Source: JALOPX01 sp041309605 (lineage in GTDB: Bacteria; Krumholzibacteriota; Krumholzibacteriia; Krumholzibacteriales; Krumholzibacteriaceae). From it: 64,000 nucleotides of DNA. The notes under the pieces are model-generated. The model made no database searches, was not told the DNA's origin, and worked only from the letters and a program-made list of their open reading frames with translations. Position 1 is the stretch's first letter. Each line of letters begins with the position of its first letter. Shown here piece by piece: positions 1 to 7,735 of this stretch. The DNA is taken from positions 1 to 64,000 of the forward strand of contig JBFYZH010000061.1 in the NCBI GenBank assembly GCA_041309605.1. The letters run 5' to 3'. Both the position numbers and the translations under genes were made by a program.

Positions 1-1
1 C

Positions 2-418
2 GTCTGCTGCATAGACCTGTTACATCACGAACCCGCCCTGCTCGGGCATATAATCCGTTCGTTCCACAACGTGCTCAGGCCGGGCGGGATGCTCTTCCTG
101 GAAGACATCAACGCCTGGGGGCTGTTCCAGTTCTGGAAATCGATATTTCTTCCACGAGCGGTCCATGGCGCCATGAGATCCGCGTATCACGGGGTAAAAA
201 AGTCTTCATATCAGCCCGCCTGCTACGAGTTCCCGACGAGCGTGCGGAAGGTGAAGAAGCTCATCACGGAAGCCGGGTTCAGGGCGGTCGAAGCGGTTCC
301 CCAGAAGGCTTATCCCAACACGGGACCGGCCGGCCTTGCCGTTTACCGCTTATTTTCCAGGTTCGAGAGGGTGAGGAAGTACCACAATTTCCACTACATG
401 CTGTTCGCCGTAAAGTAG
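2..418 (+). CDS. SAM-dependent methyltransferase, C-terminal part (5' end outside window)
   Basis: The reading frame is open from base 2, so the gene begins before the window and only about 138 C-terminal residues are present. The visible part starts with a CIDLLHH stretch followed by a LRPGG turn and an LEDIN strand, which matches motifs IV to VI of class I SAM-dependent methyltransferases (methyltransferase 11/25 type), where LRPGG is very characteristic. The glycine-rich SAM-binding motif I would lie upstream and cannot be seen. The remaining C-terminal region (KKLITEAGF, then a terminal YHNFHYMLFAVK) fits the last strands of the same fold. Substrate is unknown. An internal ATG at base 71 is not the real start because the motifs continue upstream of it. 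Confidence 0.75.
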   Translation, partial: VCCIDLLHHEPALLGHIIRSFHNVLRPGGMLFLEDINAWGLFQFWKSIFLPRAVHGAMRSAYHGVKKSSYQPACYEFPTSVRKVKKLITEAGFRAVEAVPQKAYPNTGPAGLAVYRLFSRFERVRKYHNFHYMLFAVK

Positions 419-463
419 GCCATCCCCGGCGGGCGGGGAGGCCGGCTCCTCCGCATCCGCATG

Positions 464-1474
464 TCAGGCGGTCTTACCCGGAGCCATCGATACCCAGATC
501 CGCCAGATATCGGCAAGCAGTTTCTTCTTCGCGCGCATCATCTCGTCCTTCGAACCGCAGTGAACGGTCCCGGCCGCGGCGCCGGCATGGCCGTCCCCGA
601 TGTTCAGAAGGCGCATGATCTCCCCCATGTCCTTGCCGTGCTCGCGGCCGGTCATGTTCATCGAGAGCGATATCGACACGGAGATGTCGTTTGTCTTCGT
701 GCCCCCGCGGAAAACCGGGTTGAGGACCGCCGCCCCGAGGGCTCCCGGATGGAGAATATAGGCGAGGTTTCTCATGACGCGGGGCTCCCTCTTGTGATGA
801 GTCAAATCGACAATGACGAGTTCCCCGCCGGAATCCGGTCCGAGGAAGCTCGCCCCCTGCTCCAGCAACGCCGACATCCTTTTCTCGTCGGCCCTGTATT
901 CCCCGATCCTGCCGGCGACTTCGCCGTCCACGGCGATTTCATCCAGCGGTTTGTCCCTCACGAGCCCGGTCAGATAATCGAGGTAATCGAAATGGTCGCG
1001 CCTTGTGCCCATCCTCGCCTTCAGGCTCATGTCGACCAGTTTGCCGGGCGTTTCCATTCTCCATTCCTCCACGCTCCTGTAGTCGAATGAATCTATGGTA
1101 TCCGTTTCCGTCACGGTCGCTTCGTAGAAATCGGGAACGACGACGCCCGAGGCCTCAAGATGGTCGAGGACCACCCTGGCGCAGGAGGGTTTCGTGTCGA
1201 ACCTGCCGGGAATGCTTCCCGGGTCGATCCCCCTGAGCTTCACGACGTCCAGGTTTCCGGCGTGGTGGTCGAACCACAGGCCGCATTCGAGCGGATAGGG
1301 CAGGTCGCACACCGCATCCTTCGGACCTATTGTAACGGTGGAATTCGTGACCGAATTCGGGCCCGTGAAGACAAACGATTCGCAGCCGAGGGCCCGGGAA
1401 CACAGGGCCGCCGACACGATCCCGTCGAAATCGTTATGGGTCACGATGCGTTGGATGTCTCCCGGCAGCGGCAT
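464..1474 (-). CDS. DHH-family phosphoesterase
   Basis: This 336-residue protein belongs to the DHH phosphoesterase superfamily (RecJ, PPX1, NrnA). The N-terminus has the metal-binding THNDFDG motif (Asp15, Asp17), then CDLPY (Asp57), then WFDHHAGN (Asp69-His70-His71), the signature DHH triad. The second half is less typical than the DHHA1 domain of NrnA, so substrate (pyrophosphate, polyphosphate, oligonucleotide or cyclic dinucleotide) cannot be chosen. It lies 7 bases after the metal exporter gene on the same strand; the exporter's TGA stop forms part of the Shine-Dalgarno sequence for this gene, so the two are probably translated together. DHH enzymes need Mn or similar metals, which may explain the pairing, but that is inference. 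Confidence 0.8.
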   Translation of the reverse strand: MPLPGDIQRIVTHNDFDGIVSAALCSRALGCESFVFTGPNSVTNSTVTIGPKDAVCDLPYPLECGLWFDHHAGNLDVVKLRGIDPGSIPGRFDTKPSCARVVLDHLEASGVVVPDFYEATVTETDTIDSFDYRSVEEWRMETPGKLVDMSLKARMGTRRDHFDYLDYLTGLVRDKPLDEIAVDGEVAGRIGEYRADEKRMSALLEQGASFLGPDSGGELVIVDLTHHKREPRVMRNLAYILHPGALGAAVLNPVFRGGTKTNDISVSISLSMNMTGREHGKDMGEIMRLLNIGDGHAGAAAGTVHCGSKDEMMRAKKKLLADIWRIWVSMAPGKTA

Positions 1475-1481
1475 TACGACC

Positions 1482-2597
1482 TCAGAATCCCGACATGTAA
1501 GCGGCCGCGCCGAGCAGGAGCCCGGCCAGAAGATTGACGGCCTTTATGAGAACGAAACTTTTTCGTGAATATGCGAGCATCGGAAGCATGCCATGTCCGT
1601 CCTGAACGATCGAATTCGCCAGCAGGACGCTGAAAGGAACGATCCCCTGCGCGAAAAGAGTGACGAATATCAGGTGCGGACCGGATTCCGGTATTATCCC
1701 TATAAGGCATGCAAGAACGAGAAATATCCAGGGCTGGTCGCCGGCGACCGATCGCAGGTCCATGTGCAGGTGGTCGGAGATCAGGTAAAGGGCCGCCATC
1801 GCCCCGAAGGTCCACAGGAATATGCGAAGCAGATGATGCCTGGCGATATGTTCCCAAAGGTGATCCTCGATAAAATGGTCCGAGCCGGTCGCCACGATGA
1901 AAAGGGCGAGGATGGATACCACCAGCATCGTTACCCTGACCCATCCGCTCTCGTTGAAAACGGCTCCGCCACCCCTTTCCGGCGCGGCTTCCGGGACGGC
2001 GGCGGCTTCCTCGACATGACCGGCGCCATCGTGAGCGTGTTCATGATGACCCACCTGCCCGGTTATTATCCCGGCTATGAGGATCGTCAGCACGATGGCC
2101 AGTATGCCGCGCGGGGCTTTGCAGCGCTTCCACTGGCTTATGACATTTTTCCTGTCGAAATATTTCCCGGCGTGTTCGTCGTGAACCACCATGCCCTCGC
2201 ACTGCAGCCGGACGGCGAATTTCGACCGGCCGATAAAGACGTCGGTTATCATGCCGACGATCACGCCCACCACAAAAAGTATCGCGGTGAGAATGACGGC
2301 CTGTTTTGGAATCATCGCCAGCATCACGAAAGCCTCGTCCCCGCTGGTGGCTATCATCGTCGCGACGACCGCGCCGGGAGAGACGACCCTGTGCGAGTAC
2401 ATGGCGACGACGGCGAAAGAACCGAGGCAACCCGGCACCGCGCCGAGGAAGGCCGCAAGAAAGTACTGCCCGAAGCGGCTTCCCGCCAGTCTCTGCTGCC
2501 AGGCGCCGCTCGTCACCACGTTGACGAATTCGATGACGAGCATCATCACGAAAACGAAGCCCGTTATCATCACCGTGTTTCTCAGGACATCGACCAT
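1482..2597 (-). CDS. Putative 10-TM heavy-metal exporter (ArsP_2 type)
   Basis: A 371-residue polytopic inner-membrane protein with about ten hydrophobic segments. It resembles the ArsP_2 family (putative 10TM heavy-metal exporter): two halves with related LGxxPGCLGSFAV- and IGIIPESGPHLIF-like turns, and an ATSGDEAFVML segment. A cytoplasmic or periplasmic loop at residues 184-194 is His-rich (GHHEHAHDGAGH), as expected for metal binding. The start at 2597 has a GGAGG Shine-Dalgarno nine bases upstream. It is the first gene of a two-gene unit with the DHH protein and has a near-consensus promoter with a leader of about 130 bases. Transported ion unknown; homologues have been predicted only. 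Confidence 0.7.
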   Translation of the reverse strand: MVDVLRNTVMITGFVFVMMLVIEFVNVVTSGAWQQRLAGSRFGQYFLAAFLGAVPGCLGSFAVVAMYSHRVVSPGAVVATMIATSGDEAFVMLAMIPKQAVILTAILFVVGVIVGMITDVFIGRSKFAVRLQCEGMVVHDEHAGKYFDRKNVISQWKRCKAPRGILAIVLTILIAGIITGQVGHHEHAHDGAGHVEEAAAVPEAAPERGGGAVFNESGWVRVTMLVVSILALFIVATGSDHFIEDHLWEHIARHHLLRIFLWTFGAMAALYLISDHLHMDLRSVAGDQPWIFLVLACLIGIIPESGPHLIFVTLFAQGIVPFSVLLANSIVQDGHGMLPMLAYSRKSFVLIKAVNLLAGLLLGAAAYMSGF

Positions 2598-2733
2598 CTC
2601 CGGTTTCCTCCGGCCGCATTACAGGTACTGGCGAACATCGCCCCCGCCGCATGGAACCAATAACGCCGGCCCGCCGCGGATCCGCGATCCGGCCGTAAAA
2701 CCCCGTCGATGCAAACCGCCCCCGGGGAACAGG

Positions 2734-2762
2734 ATTATAGTTGAATCCCCGTTCCCGTTCAA
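2734..2762 (-). promoter_or_regulatory. sigma-70-type promoter for the metal exporter operon
   Basis: Reading leftwards, TTGAAC (2762-2757) is followed after 17 bases by a perfect TATAAT (2739-2734). The predicted start is near 2727, giving a GC-rich leader of about 130 bases that can fold into at least one hairpin (around GGCCGG...CCGGC). I see no known riboswitch motif in the leader. Confidence 0.6.
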
Positions 2763-2841
2763 TTACGATTTGCGCATAAGGCGCGCATAAGGCGTCAACC
2801 CTGGTACGGCGTTGCCACCATTTCATTCCGGGGGGTCGATC

Positions 2842-3366
2842 ATGAAAACCGTTCCGATTCTGCTCTGCCTTCTGCTGCTCGGAATTTTTCAGGGATGCTC
2901 CGGCATCTCGGTCAATACCGATTTCGACGAAAAGGCTGATTTTTCGGTCTATAATACGTACGGCTGGATAGAATTCAGGACCGAATCGCAAAGCGGAATG
3001 ATGAAGGATCCACTGATCAGAAAACATATTATCGACGCCGTCGAGGGGGAACTGGCGGCCCGGGGTTACACACAGTCCGGCGAACGCGAACCTGATTTCC
3101 TGGTGGCATTTCACATCGGTTCGAAAAAAAAGATCGACATCAATCACTACTATTACGGTTACGGCCGGCGGGGCCGGTTCAGGGGCCACGACGTGAGCGT
3201 TCACAAGTACAGGGAAGGAACGCTGATCATTGATATAGTCGACGCGCAGGCGAAGGAGCTGGTCTGGCGGGGGTACGCGACGAGCGTTCTTCACGGCAGG
3301 GATGACGCCGCAGAGGACGTCCGCGCCTCGGTCAGGGCGATAATCGAAAGGTTCCCCCCTGAATAA
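2842..3366 (+). CDS. DUF4136-family lipoprotein
   Basis: A 174-residue exported protein. The start at 2842 (MKTVPILLC) is preferred over one 30 bases upstream because a GGGGGG Shine-Dalgarno lies just before it and it begins a clean signal peptide. Cys21 in IFQGCSG is a plausible lipid-attachment residue, although the lipobox is not canonical. The mature region follows the DUF4136 pattern: DFSVYNTYGWIE near the start, then EGELAARGY, then EPDFLVAFHIG, a YYYGYGRR glycine/tyrosine stretch, and a late EGTLIIDIVDA-KELVWRGYA core. DUF4136 proteins are small envelope lipoproteins of unknown function. It is a single gene, divergent from the exporter operon. Confidence 0.8.
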   Translation: MKTVPILLCLLLLGIFQGCSGISVNTDFDEKADFSVYNTYGWIEFRTESQSGMMKDPLIRKHIIDAVEGELAARGYTQSGEREPDFLVAFHIGSKKKIDINHYYYGYGRRGRFRGHDVSVHKYREGTLIIDIVDAQAKELVWRGYATSVLHGRDDAAEDVRASVRAIIERFPPE

Positions 3367-3433
3367 CGAACGGCGCGGGGTTCCGCCTCCCACCACGACC
3401 GGCTGAAGTCAATTCGTCAAAAAAAGCTTCCGC

Positions 3434-3994
3434 TTATTGATCCTTGTACATCCCCTTGATCGCCCCCCAGCTCGAACTTACCGTACCGACCACGCATGGC
3501 TGGTTGATCGCAAGATAGTTAAGCGCCTCGAGTGGTTGTATCGGCCGGTTGCCCATGCAGGTAGTAGCCTGCATGACTCCCGTGCTGAACCGCTCTTTAA
3601 CGGTGATGTATCCGGTCAGGCCCGTTTTCGTAGGCAGCATCGTGAACCGGCAGACCCACGTCCACTGGGAACGGCAATATTCAAAACAAACAATCCCTCC
3701 ATCGCCGAACCAGTCAATGGGTTCGACGGGATCGGCGATCAGAGGATACAGTTCCGTCCCGACAAGCTGCAGCCATTCCGGTTTTTCGAGCCTTAATTCC
3801 ACACATTCGACGTAAGAAGTGCTCGGAAGCACAAAGAGCCATACGTCAAATGGCGAATAATTGTAAACATCCTGACTGCAATCGCCGTGCTTGTCGTCGG
3901 CATACAATCCCACATATACCTTATCGGGACAGGCGTTCACCGTCGAAACAAGCATTGCTGCAAGCAGGATGGCTATAAAAAACCCGCGGAACAT
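3434..3994 (-). CDS. Secreted protein with SWGA(I/V)K-type C-terminal tag
   Basis: I do not recognise the main domain. The start at 3994 has an AAGGA Shine-Dalgarno and opens a signal peptide (MFRGFFIAILLAAMLVSTVNA), leaving a mature protein of about 165 residues. It is rich in Cys (about nine, several in CFEYCRSQW and ATTCMG), suggesting disulphide bonds outside the cytoplasm, and its predicted beta-strand content suggests a small beta sandwich. The last residues, SSSWGAIKGMYKDQ, closely match the end of the otherwise different secreted protein at 19118-19840 (EASWGAVKSMYSE), so this is probably a sorting or anchoring tag. It is a single gene with its own strong promoter and AT-rich upstream DNA. 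Confidence 0.6.
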   Translation of the reverse strand: MFRGFFIAILLAAMLVSTVNACPDKVYVGLYADDKHGDCSQDVYNYSPFDVWLFVLPSTSYVECVELRLEKPEWLQLVGTELYPLIADPVEPIDWFGDGGIVCFEYCRSQWTWVCRFTMLPTKTGLTGYITVKERFSTGVMQATTCMGNRPIQPLEALNYLAINQPCVVGTVSSSWGAIKGMYKDQ

Positions 3995-4113
3995 TGCCAA
4001 TCCTTCCTTCAGACAATATACTTCGATATTTCCAACTGACGTTCCCACAGGAACTTACAAACCAGTTACGAAGCACCCCCACTTTATAAGGGTTGCTTCT
4101 CCAATATGTAATA

Positions 4114-4142
4114 ATTATAGCATAGTAATCAGATTATGTAAA
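4114..4142 (-). promoter_or_regulatory. sigma-70-type promoter for the tagged secreted protein
   Basis: Leftwards: TTTACA (4142-4137), a 17-base spacer, then a perfect TATAAT (4119-4114). The leader of about 110 bases contains a hairpin with GAAGCA...TGCTTC arms about 4065-4095. Confidence 0.65.
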
Positions 4143-4192
4143 TCACTATGTTTCTGTATGTTTGTTTCTGTATGGCGGGTTTCTGTTCGGAT

Positions 4193-5245
4193 TTATCTTG
4201 TGACAGCTATCGTGACTGTCCCATTGTCGGGCGCGTCGTCACGGACCCTGGCGGAAAAGCTGATCCGCCCGGGGTCACCGGCCAGCATTTTTTCGATGGA
4301 GGCCGACACATATTCTGCCAGGTATTTTGCCAGTTCGGCTGTCCTCGCGGTAGTCACAACCACCACAGGCGATACCGCCGAACCGGACTGGTTGAGCCAT
4401 GAAGCCGCTTCAATCAAAAGCGGTTCCGGCGTCGCCCGGTTTACGCGCGAGGTGCGGGACTCCGATGGGAAGTCGCCGGGTGCGCCGGTCTGCTTCGGAA
4501 TATCCGCCGATTTGCGGGAAGATATCATATCACCGGAAAATACGAGTATCGTTTCTCTCTCCTCGACAAGCATATAGGGAGGAATCTCGAACCCTTCGCT
4601 GACATATGTCCTTATATTTCCCGCCCTGTCAGTTGTTTCCATTACAAACGAATATGTGAGCCCGGGGGTCGCGGGACTTCCATCGGCGGTTCTGCCATCC
4701 CAGACGATCTCGCCGGCCGGCCTGCCTTTTCCCTCGTAACTCCTTACTATTTTTCCTCTTGAATCTGCGAGAGTGAGCTTCCACGAAGAGGCTCCGCCCG
4801 TTTCCGGCCTGAAAACCGCCACCTTGCCCGATACGAACAGGCTGAGCCACGGGCGGGCCAGGCATTCCGGTCCGTCGAAAGCGGTCATCCCGAGAAGCGA
4901 CGCGAAAAGGTCGGTTTTTTCCCAGCTGTCTTCCCAGCCGAGACCGGGAGCTTTTCTGAGCGGCAGGTCGAGAACGAGCTCGGGGCGGTCGAAAACCACG
5001 CTTATCATGTCCTCGCCTTCTATCGTAAGATCCTTCAGAACGGTTCCGTCCTGCCCTCCTTTAAGGGTCATTCCCGAACCGGGAAGGCCCCTCGTCAGAA
5101 CACTGTCAGGTACCGCAACCACGGCGGCGACACAGGACGATCCCTGGAACGAGCCTTGACGGGACAACCCCGGCCGCAACAGCGGCAGATCGAGACTTCC
5201 GGAAATCAGAACAGCCGAAAAAGCGATCATCGTGACACGTCTCAT
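4193..5245 (-). CDS. FlgD-Ig-like domain protein with possible OmpA-like C-terminus
   Basis: This is the last gene of the long surface/TonB operon, a 350-residue exported protein. Its start codon overlaps the stop of the tonB-like gene (ATGA), so translation is coupled. An N-terminal hydrophobic segment (MRRVTMIAFSAVLISG) is followed by a weakly conserved region to about residue 130. A FlgD-like Ig domain then follows, with the typical WKLTLADSRGKIVRSY, VWDGRTADG and PGLTYSFVMETTDRAGN strands. The C-terminal 100 residues (PLLIEAASWLNQ ... AELAKYLAEYVSASIE) have the spacing of an OmpA/Pal peptidoglycan-binding domain, but the key DxxG(H)TD region is not recognisable, so that part is tentative. 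It could link the ExbB/D-TonB complex to the wall or outer membrane. Confidence 0.55.
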   Translation of the reverse strand: MRRVTMIAFSAVLISGSLDLPLLRPGLSRQGSFQGSSCVAAVVAVPDSVLTRGLPGSGMTLKGGQDGTVLKDLTIEGEDMISVVFDRPELVLDLPLRKAPGLGWEDSWEKTDLFASLLGMTAFDGPECLARPWLSLFVSGKVAVFRPETGGASSWKLTLADSRGKIVRSYEGKGRPAGEIVWDGRTADGSPATPGLTYSFVMETTDRAGNIRTYVSEGFEIPPYMLVEERETILVFSGDMISSRKSADIPKQTGAPGDFPSESRTSRVNRATPEPLLIEAASWLNQSGSAVSPVVVVTTARTAELAKYLAEYVSASIEKMLAGDPGRISFSARVRDDAPDNGTVTIAVTR

Positions 5246-6162
5246 TTTTCCGCATCCCTTCCAGTCTTGTTCAGCCTGTAATTGAACACGATCCTGCCCC
5301 ATTGTTCCTTTACCTCGCCGGCTCCGAGCGCTTCGAACCTCCATCCGGAGAGGGCTGTTTTCGCGTTTGAATCGAATTCCCCGAACCCTGAAGATTTTTC
5401 CACGAGAAGATTTTCCTTTATACTGCCGTCCGGCATCACGGTGAATCGAAGTTGCACCGACACTTCGATCCCGTCACGCCTCGCCCATTCCGGGTATTCC
5501 GGAAGCTCATGCCCCATTAGCGCCCTGTCGGTGACCGGCCCGCTGATCGTGATGCCCGGAAGATCCGCCGTGACGGCGGGCTCCGCAACGATTTCCCTGT
5601 CGCGTTTATCCGCCGGCGTGATCGCCTGAAAAACCGGGGTCGCGATCGAACGATCGCCTCTTTCGAGCGGGACGATTTTCTTTTCAGACCGTTCCAGGTC
5701 GACCGGCGGTCTCACTGAATTCCCGGCCACACCGGCGGCCATGGCGGAGGGTCTCGCGAACCCGACGATCGACGCCATGATCGGGGCGACGGCTCCGCGT
5801 TCACGGGAACTCTCCTGCAGGCGGGCAAGCCGGCCGTTTATCTTTTCCGAGACGCCTTCAACAGGTGGCACGGATACATCCTTCTTTTTTCGCTCCGGCT
5901 TCCGGGCCGCCCCTTCCTTTACCATCACCACGTCGGGAGCGGGTGGAGAAACCCCGGGATCGGACTGAGCGACCTGCGGGGAGGGGCTTGCGAGCCATGT
6001 TATTTCCGTATAGGCCGCGGAATCGGACAGGTATCCGGCCTGTTCGCGGGCGGCGAAAATCATGATCGCCGCCGCCACATGTATCAGCACGCTTATCGCC
6101 ATCATACGGTGCGTGCGAACGCGTATCGCGGCCATTTCGAGACTCAGAGCGCGGGTTTCCAT
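5242..6162 (-). CDS. tonB: TonB-like energy transducer (system 1)
   Basis: A 306-residue protein with one transmembrane helix (about residues 20-38), a long Lys/Glu/Pro-containing periplasmic linker and a C-terminal TonB domain (about 210-306; PEYPEWARRDGIEVSVQLRF, MPDGSI, LVEKSSG, FDSNAKTALSGWRFE, IVFNYRLN). The family carries proton-motive energy from ExbB/ExbD to outer-membrane partners. The start at 6162 has a GGGAAAGG Shine-Dalgarno; it overlaps the end of the second exbD by 19 bases. A later ATG (6135) lacks such a site. The last gene of the operon overlaps it by 4 bases. The linker is less proline-rich than in E. coli TonB. Confidence 0.8.
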   Translation of the reverse strand: METRALSLEMAAIRVRTHRMMAISVLIHVAAAIMIFAAREQAGYLSDSAAYTEITWLASPSPQVAQSDPGVSPPAPDVVMVKEGAARKPERKKKDVSVPPVEGVSEKINGRLARLQESSRERGAVAPIMASIVGFARPSAMAAGVAGNSVRPPVDLERSEKKIVPLERGDRSIATPVFQAITPADKRDREIVAEPAVTADLPGITISGPVTDRALMGHELPEYPEWARRDGIEVSVQLRFTVMPDGSIKENLLVEKSSGFGEFDSNAKTALSGWRFEALGAGEVKEQWGRIVFNYRLNKTGRDAEK

Positions 6163-6584
6163 TGAATACCTTTCCCTGCGTGCGTAGTCGCTATGGCGAG
6201 CCTTTCGGCGCCAGCTTTTCGCGCTTCTTCGAGTATTTCCCTTATCGTCCCGTAGGGTACCCCCTCGTCGGCTCTCAGGACTACCAGCAGCCCTTCGCCG
6301 CCGGGCCTGGTGACGATGTCCCTGATCGTCTCTGCCAGGCGGTCCCTCGTAACTGCCGTTTTCCCGACCCGAAGTTCACCCCTGACATTCAACGATATGC
6401 TCAGCTTTCCGCCATCCTCCCCCGTGCGCGAACGCGCCTGGGGCAGATTCACTTCGGCATCCGATATCGACAGAACCGGAGCGGTTATCAGCAGTATGAT
6501 GACAAGGGTCAGCGCCACGTCTATTACGGGCGTGACATTTATCCCTTTTATTTCCGTACTGTTTTCAAATATCCTGCCCCGCAT
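6144..6584 (-). CDS. exbD: ExbD/TolR-family protein, second copy (system 1)
   Basis: A 146-residue ExbD/TolR protein: short cytoplasmic N-terminus, one transmembrane helix (about 19-40) that carries the conserved protonatable Asp22 in the VTPVIDV motif, and a periplasmic domain with the usual late VPYGTIREILEEARKAG helix. It lies three bases after the first exbD and overlaps tonB. The two ExbD copies are clearly different in sequence, so they may form a mixed dimer, as AglQ/AglS do in gliding motors. That comparison is inference from gene order only. Confidence 0.85.
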   Translation of the reverse strand: MRGRIFENSTEIKGINVTPVIDVALTLVIILLITAPVLSISDAEVNLPQARSRTGEDGGKLSISLNVRGELRVGKTAVTRDRLAETIRDIVTRPGGEGLLVVLRADEGVPYGTIREILEEARKAGAERLAIATTHAGKGIQWKPAL

Positions 6585-6587
6585 ATA

Positions 6588-6995
6588 TCATCTCCCTGCA
6601 ACGGCGATCCCGGCCGCTCCGCATATACCGGCCCGGTCGATGACATTCACGAACGCCCCGTGCGAAACGAAATCCTCGCACCGCACCACCACCCGGGTTT
6701 CGCCATGATCCGATATCATCGGTTTTATGACCTGGTCCAGCGCGGTCCTCGCCACCAGGGTCCCGTTCACGTTCACGCTGTCCTCCGAAACTATGTGCAG
6801 GACGAGCTGTGTATATCCCTCTTCGACCGCCGGCTCGCCCTGCCGCGACCGGCCCAGCCCGATACTCGATTCGAAAGCCAGGGGCGTCATAAGGAGCAGC
6901 ATCACGACCACCACGAGGGATACGTCGATGAGCGGGGTCATGTTGATGTTCCTGATCCTGCTGCCCGCCTTGTCTTCGTCGATGATAAAATCCAT
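6588..6995 (-). CDS. exbD: ExbD/TolR-family protein, first copy (system 1)
   Basis: A 135-residue ExbD/TolR protein with the NMTPLIDVSLV motif (Asp24) in its single transmembrane helix and a periplasmic domain ending in DFVSHGAFVNVIDRAGICGAAGIAVAGR. I chose the start at 6995 (MDFII) because GGGAAAGG sits six bases upstream; an ATG at 7013 is possible but less well placed. It follows exbB by 54 bases and precedes the second exbD by 3. In ExbB5D2-type motors the Asp carries protons; both copies here keep it. Confidence 0.85.
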   Translation of the reverse strand: MDFIIDEDKAGSRIRNINMTPLIDVSLVVVVMLLLMTPLAFESSIGLGRSRQGEPAVEEGYTQLVLHIVSEDSVNVNGTLVARTALDQVIKPMISDHGETRVVVRCEDFVSHGAFVNVIDRAGICGAAGIAVAGR

Positions 6996-7049
6996 GATCG
7001 CCTTTCCCTTCACATGCCGCCTTACATGCCGCCGCGGCCGCGGTATCCT

Positions 7050-7700
7050 TCAGTTCGCCGCGACCCCTCTTCCTGAATTCATCCCCATTTCCATGAGAAC
7101 AGTCCTGAGACTGCGCGCGTTGTTTTCCGCCACGGTCAGCATCACGTTCATCTCCCGCGAGAAATGGTTGTACATGAGAATCGCCGGCACCGCTATGATT
7201 ATGCCCGCCGCGGTGGTGAGAAGCGCCTCGGACACTCCGGCGGCCACGACCGATGGCGCCGAGGAACCGGCGACAGCCATGTTGGAGAAGGCGCGCATGA
7301 TCCCCGTTATCGTGCCCAGCAGCCCGATAAGCGGCGCGATGGCGGCCATCGTTCCGAGCACGCCGAGGTTTTTTTCGAAAAGCATCTTCTGATTGCTCAG
7401 GGTTATCAGCATTTTTTCCTCGGTCGCTTCGCTCATCGGATCGTCGCTTTCGAAGATCTGGACGGCCACGGGACCCATGGGATGCCTTGTCGATTCGCAG
7501 GCGCGGGTGGCTTCCTTGATGTCCTCGTCGCGGATCTTCTTCATCGACACGGCGAGGGTCTCGTCGGGATTCCCCTTCCTCCTGTAGAAATAGAGCGTTC
7601 TCTCTATGGCGATACCGAACGTCACGACGCTGCAGATTATCAGCACGATAAAAACGGGGCTTTCGAACACGGAATCCATCCAGTTGATCGTTTCAATCAT
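7050..7700 (-). CDS. exbB: ExbB/TolQ/MotA-family proton channel (system 1)
   Basis: A 216-residue inner-membrane protein with three transmembrane helices (about 14-33, 115-140, 155-178). The long cytoplasmic loop between helices one and two and the APLIGLLGTITGI motif (122-134) are diagnostic for ExbB/TolQ. The start at 7700 is set by an AAGGAG Shine-Dalgarno seven bases upstream; an upstream ATG would overlap it. It follows the TPR gene by 35 bases in the same operon and would form the ion channel with the two ExbD proteins. Confidence 0.88.
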   Translation of the reverse strand: MIETINWMDSVFESPVFIVLIICSVVTFGIAIERTLYFYRRKGNPDETLAVSMKKIRDEDIKEATRACESTRHPMGPVAVQIFESDDPMSEATEEKMLITLSNQKMLFEKNLGVLGTMAAIAPLIGLLGTITGIMRAFSNMAVAGSSAPSVVAAGVSEALLTTAAGIIIAVPAILMYNHFSREMNVMLTVAENNARSLRTVLMEMGMNSGRGVAAN

Positions 7701-7735
7701 TTTCAATCTCCTTGTTCCTTCCACCGGCGATCCGT

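Noticed and set aside
464..1474. DHH protein as a c-di-AMP phosphodiesterase
   Set aside because: The DHH motifs are present but the DHHA1 part is not typical enough to choose a substrate.
2041..3396. Long leftward open frame across the exporter and DUF4136 genes
   Set aside because: It overlaps genes with clear family signatures in other frames and reads like arginine-rich shadow sequence.
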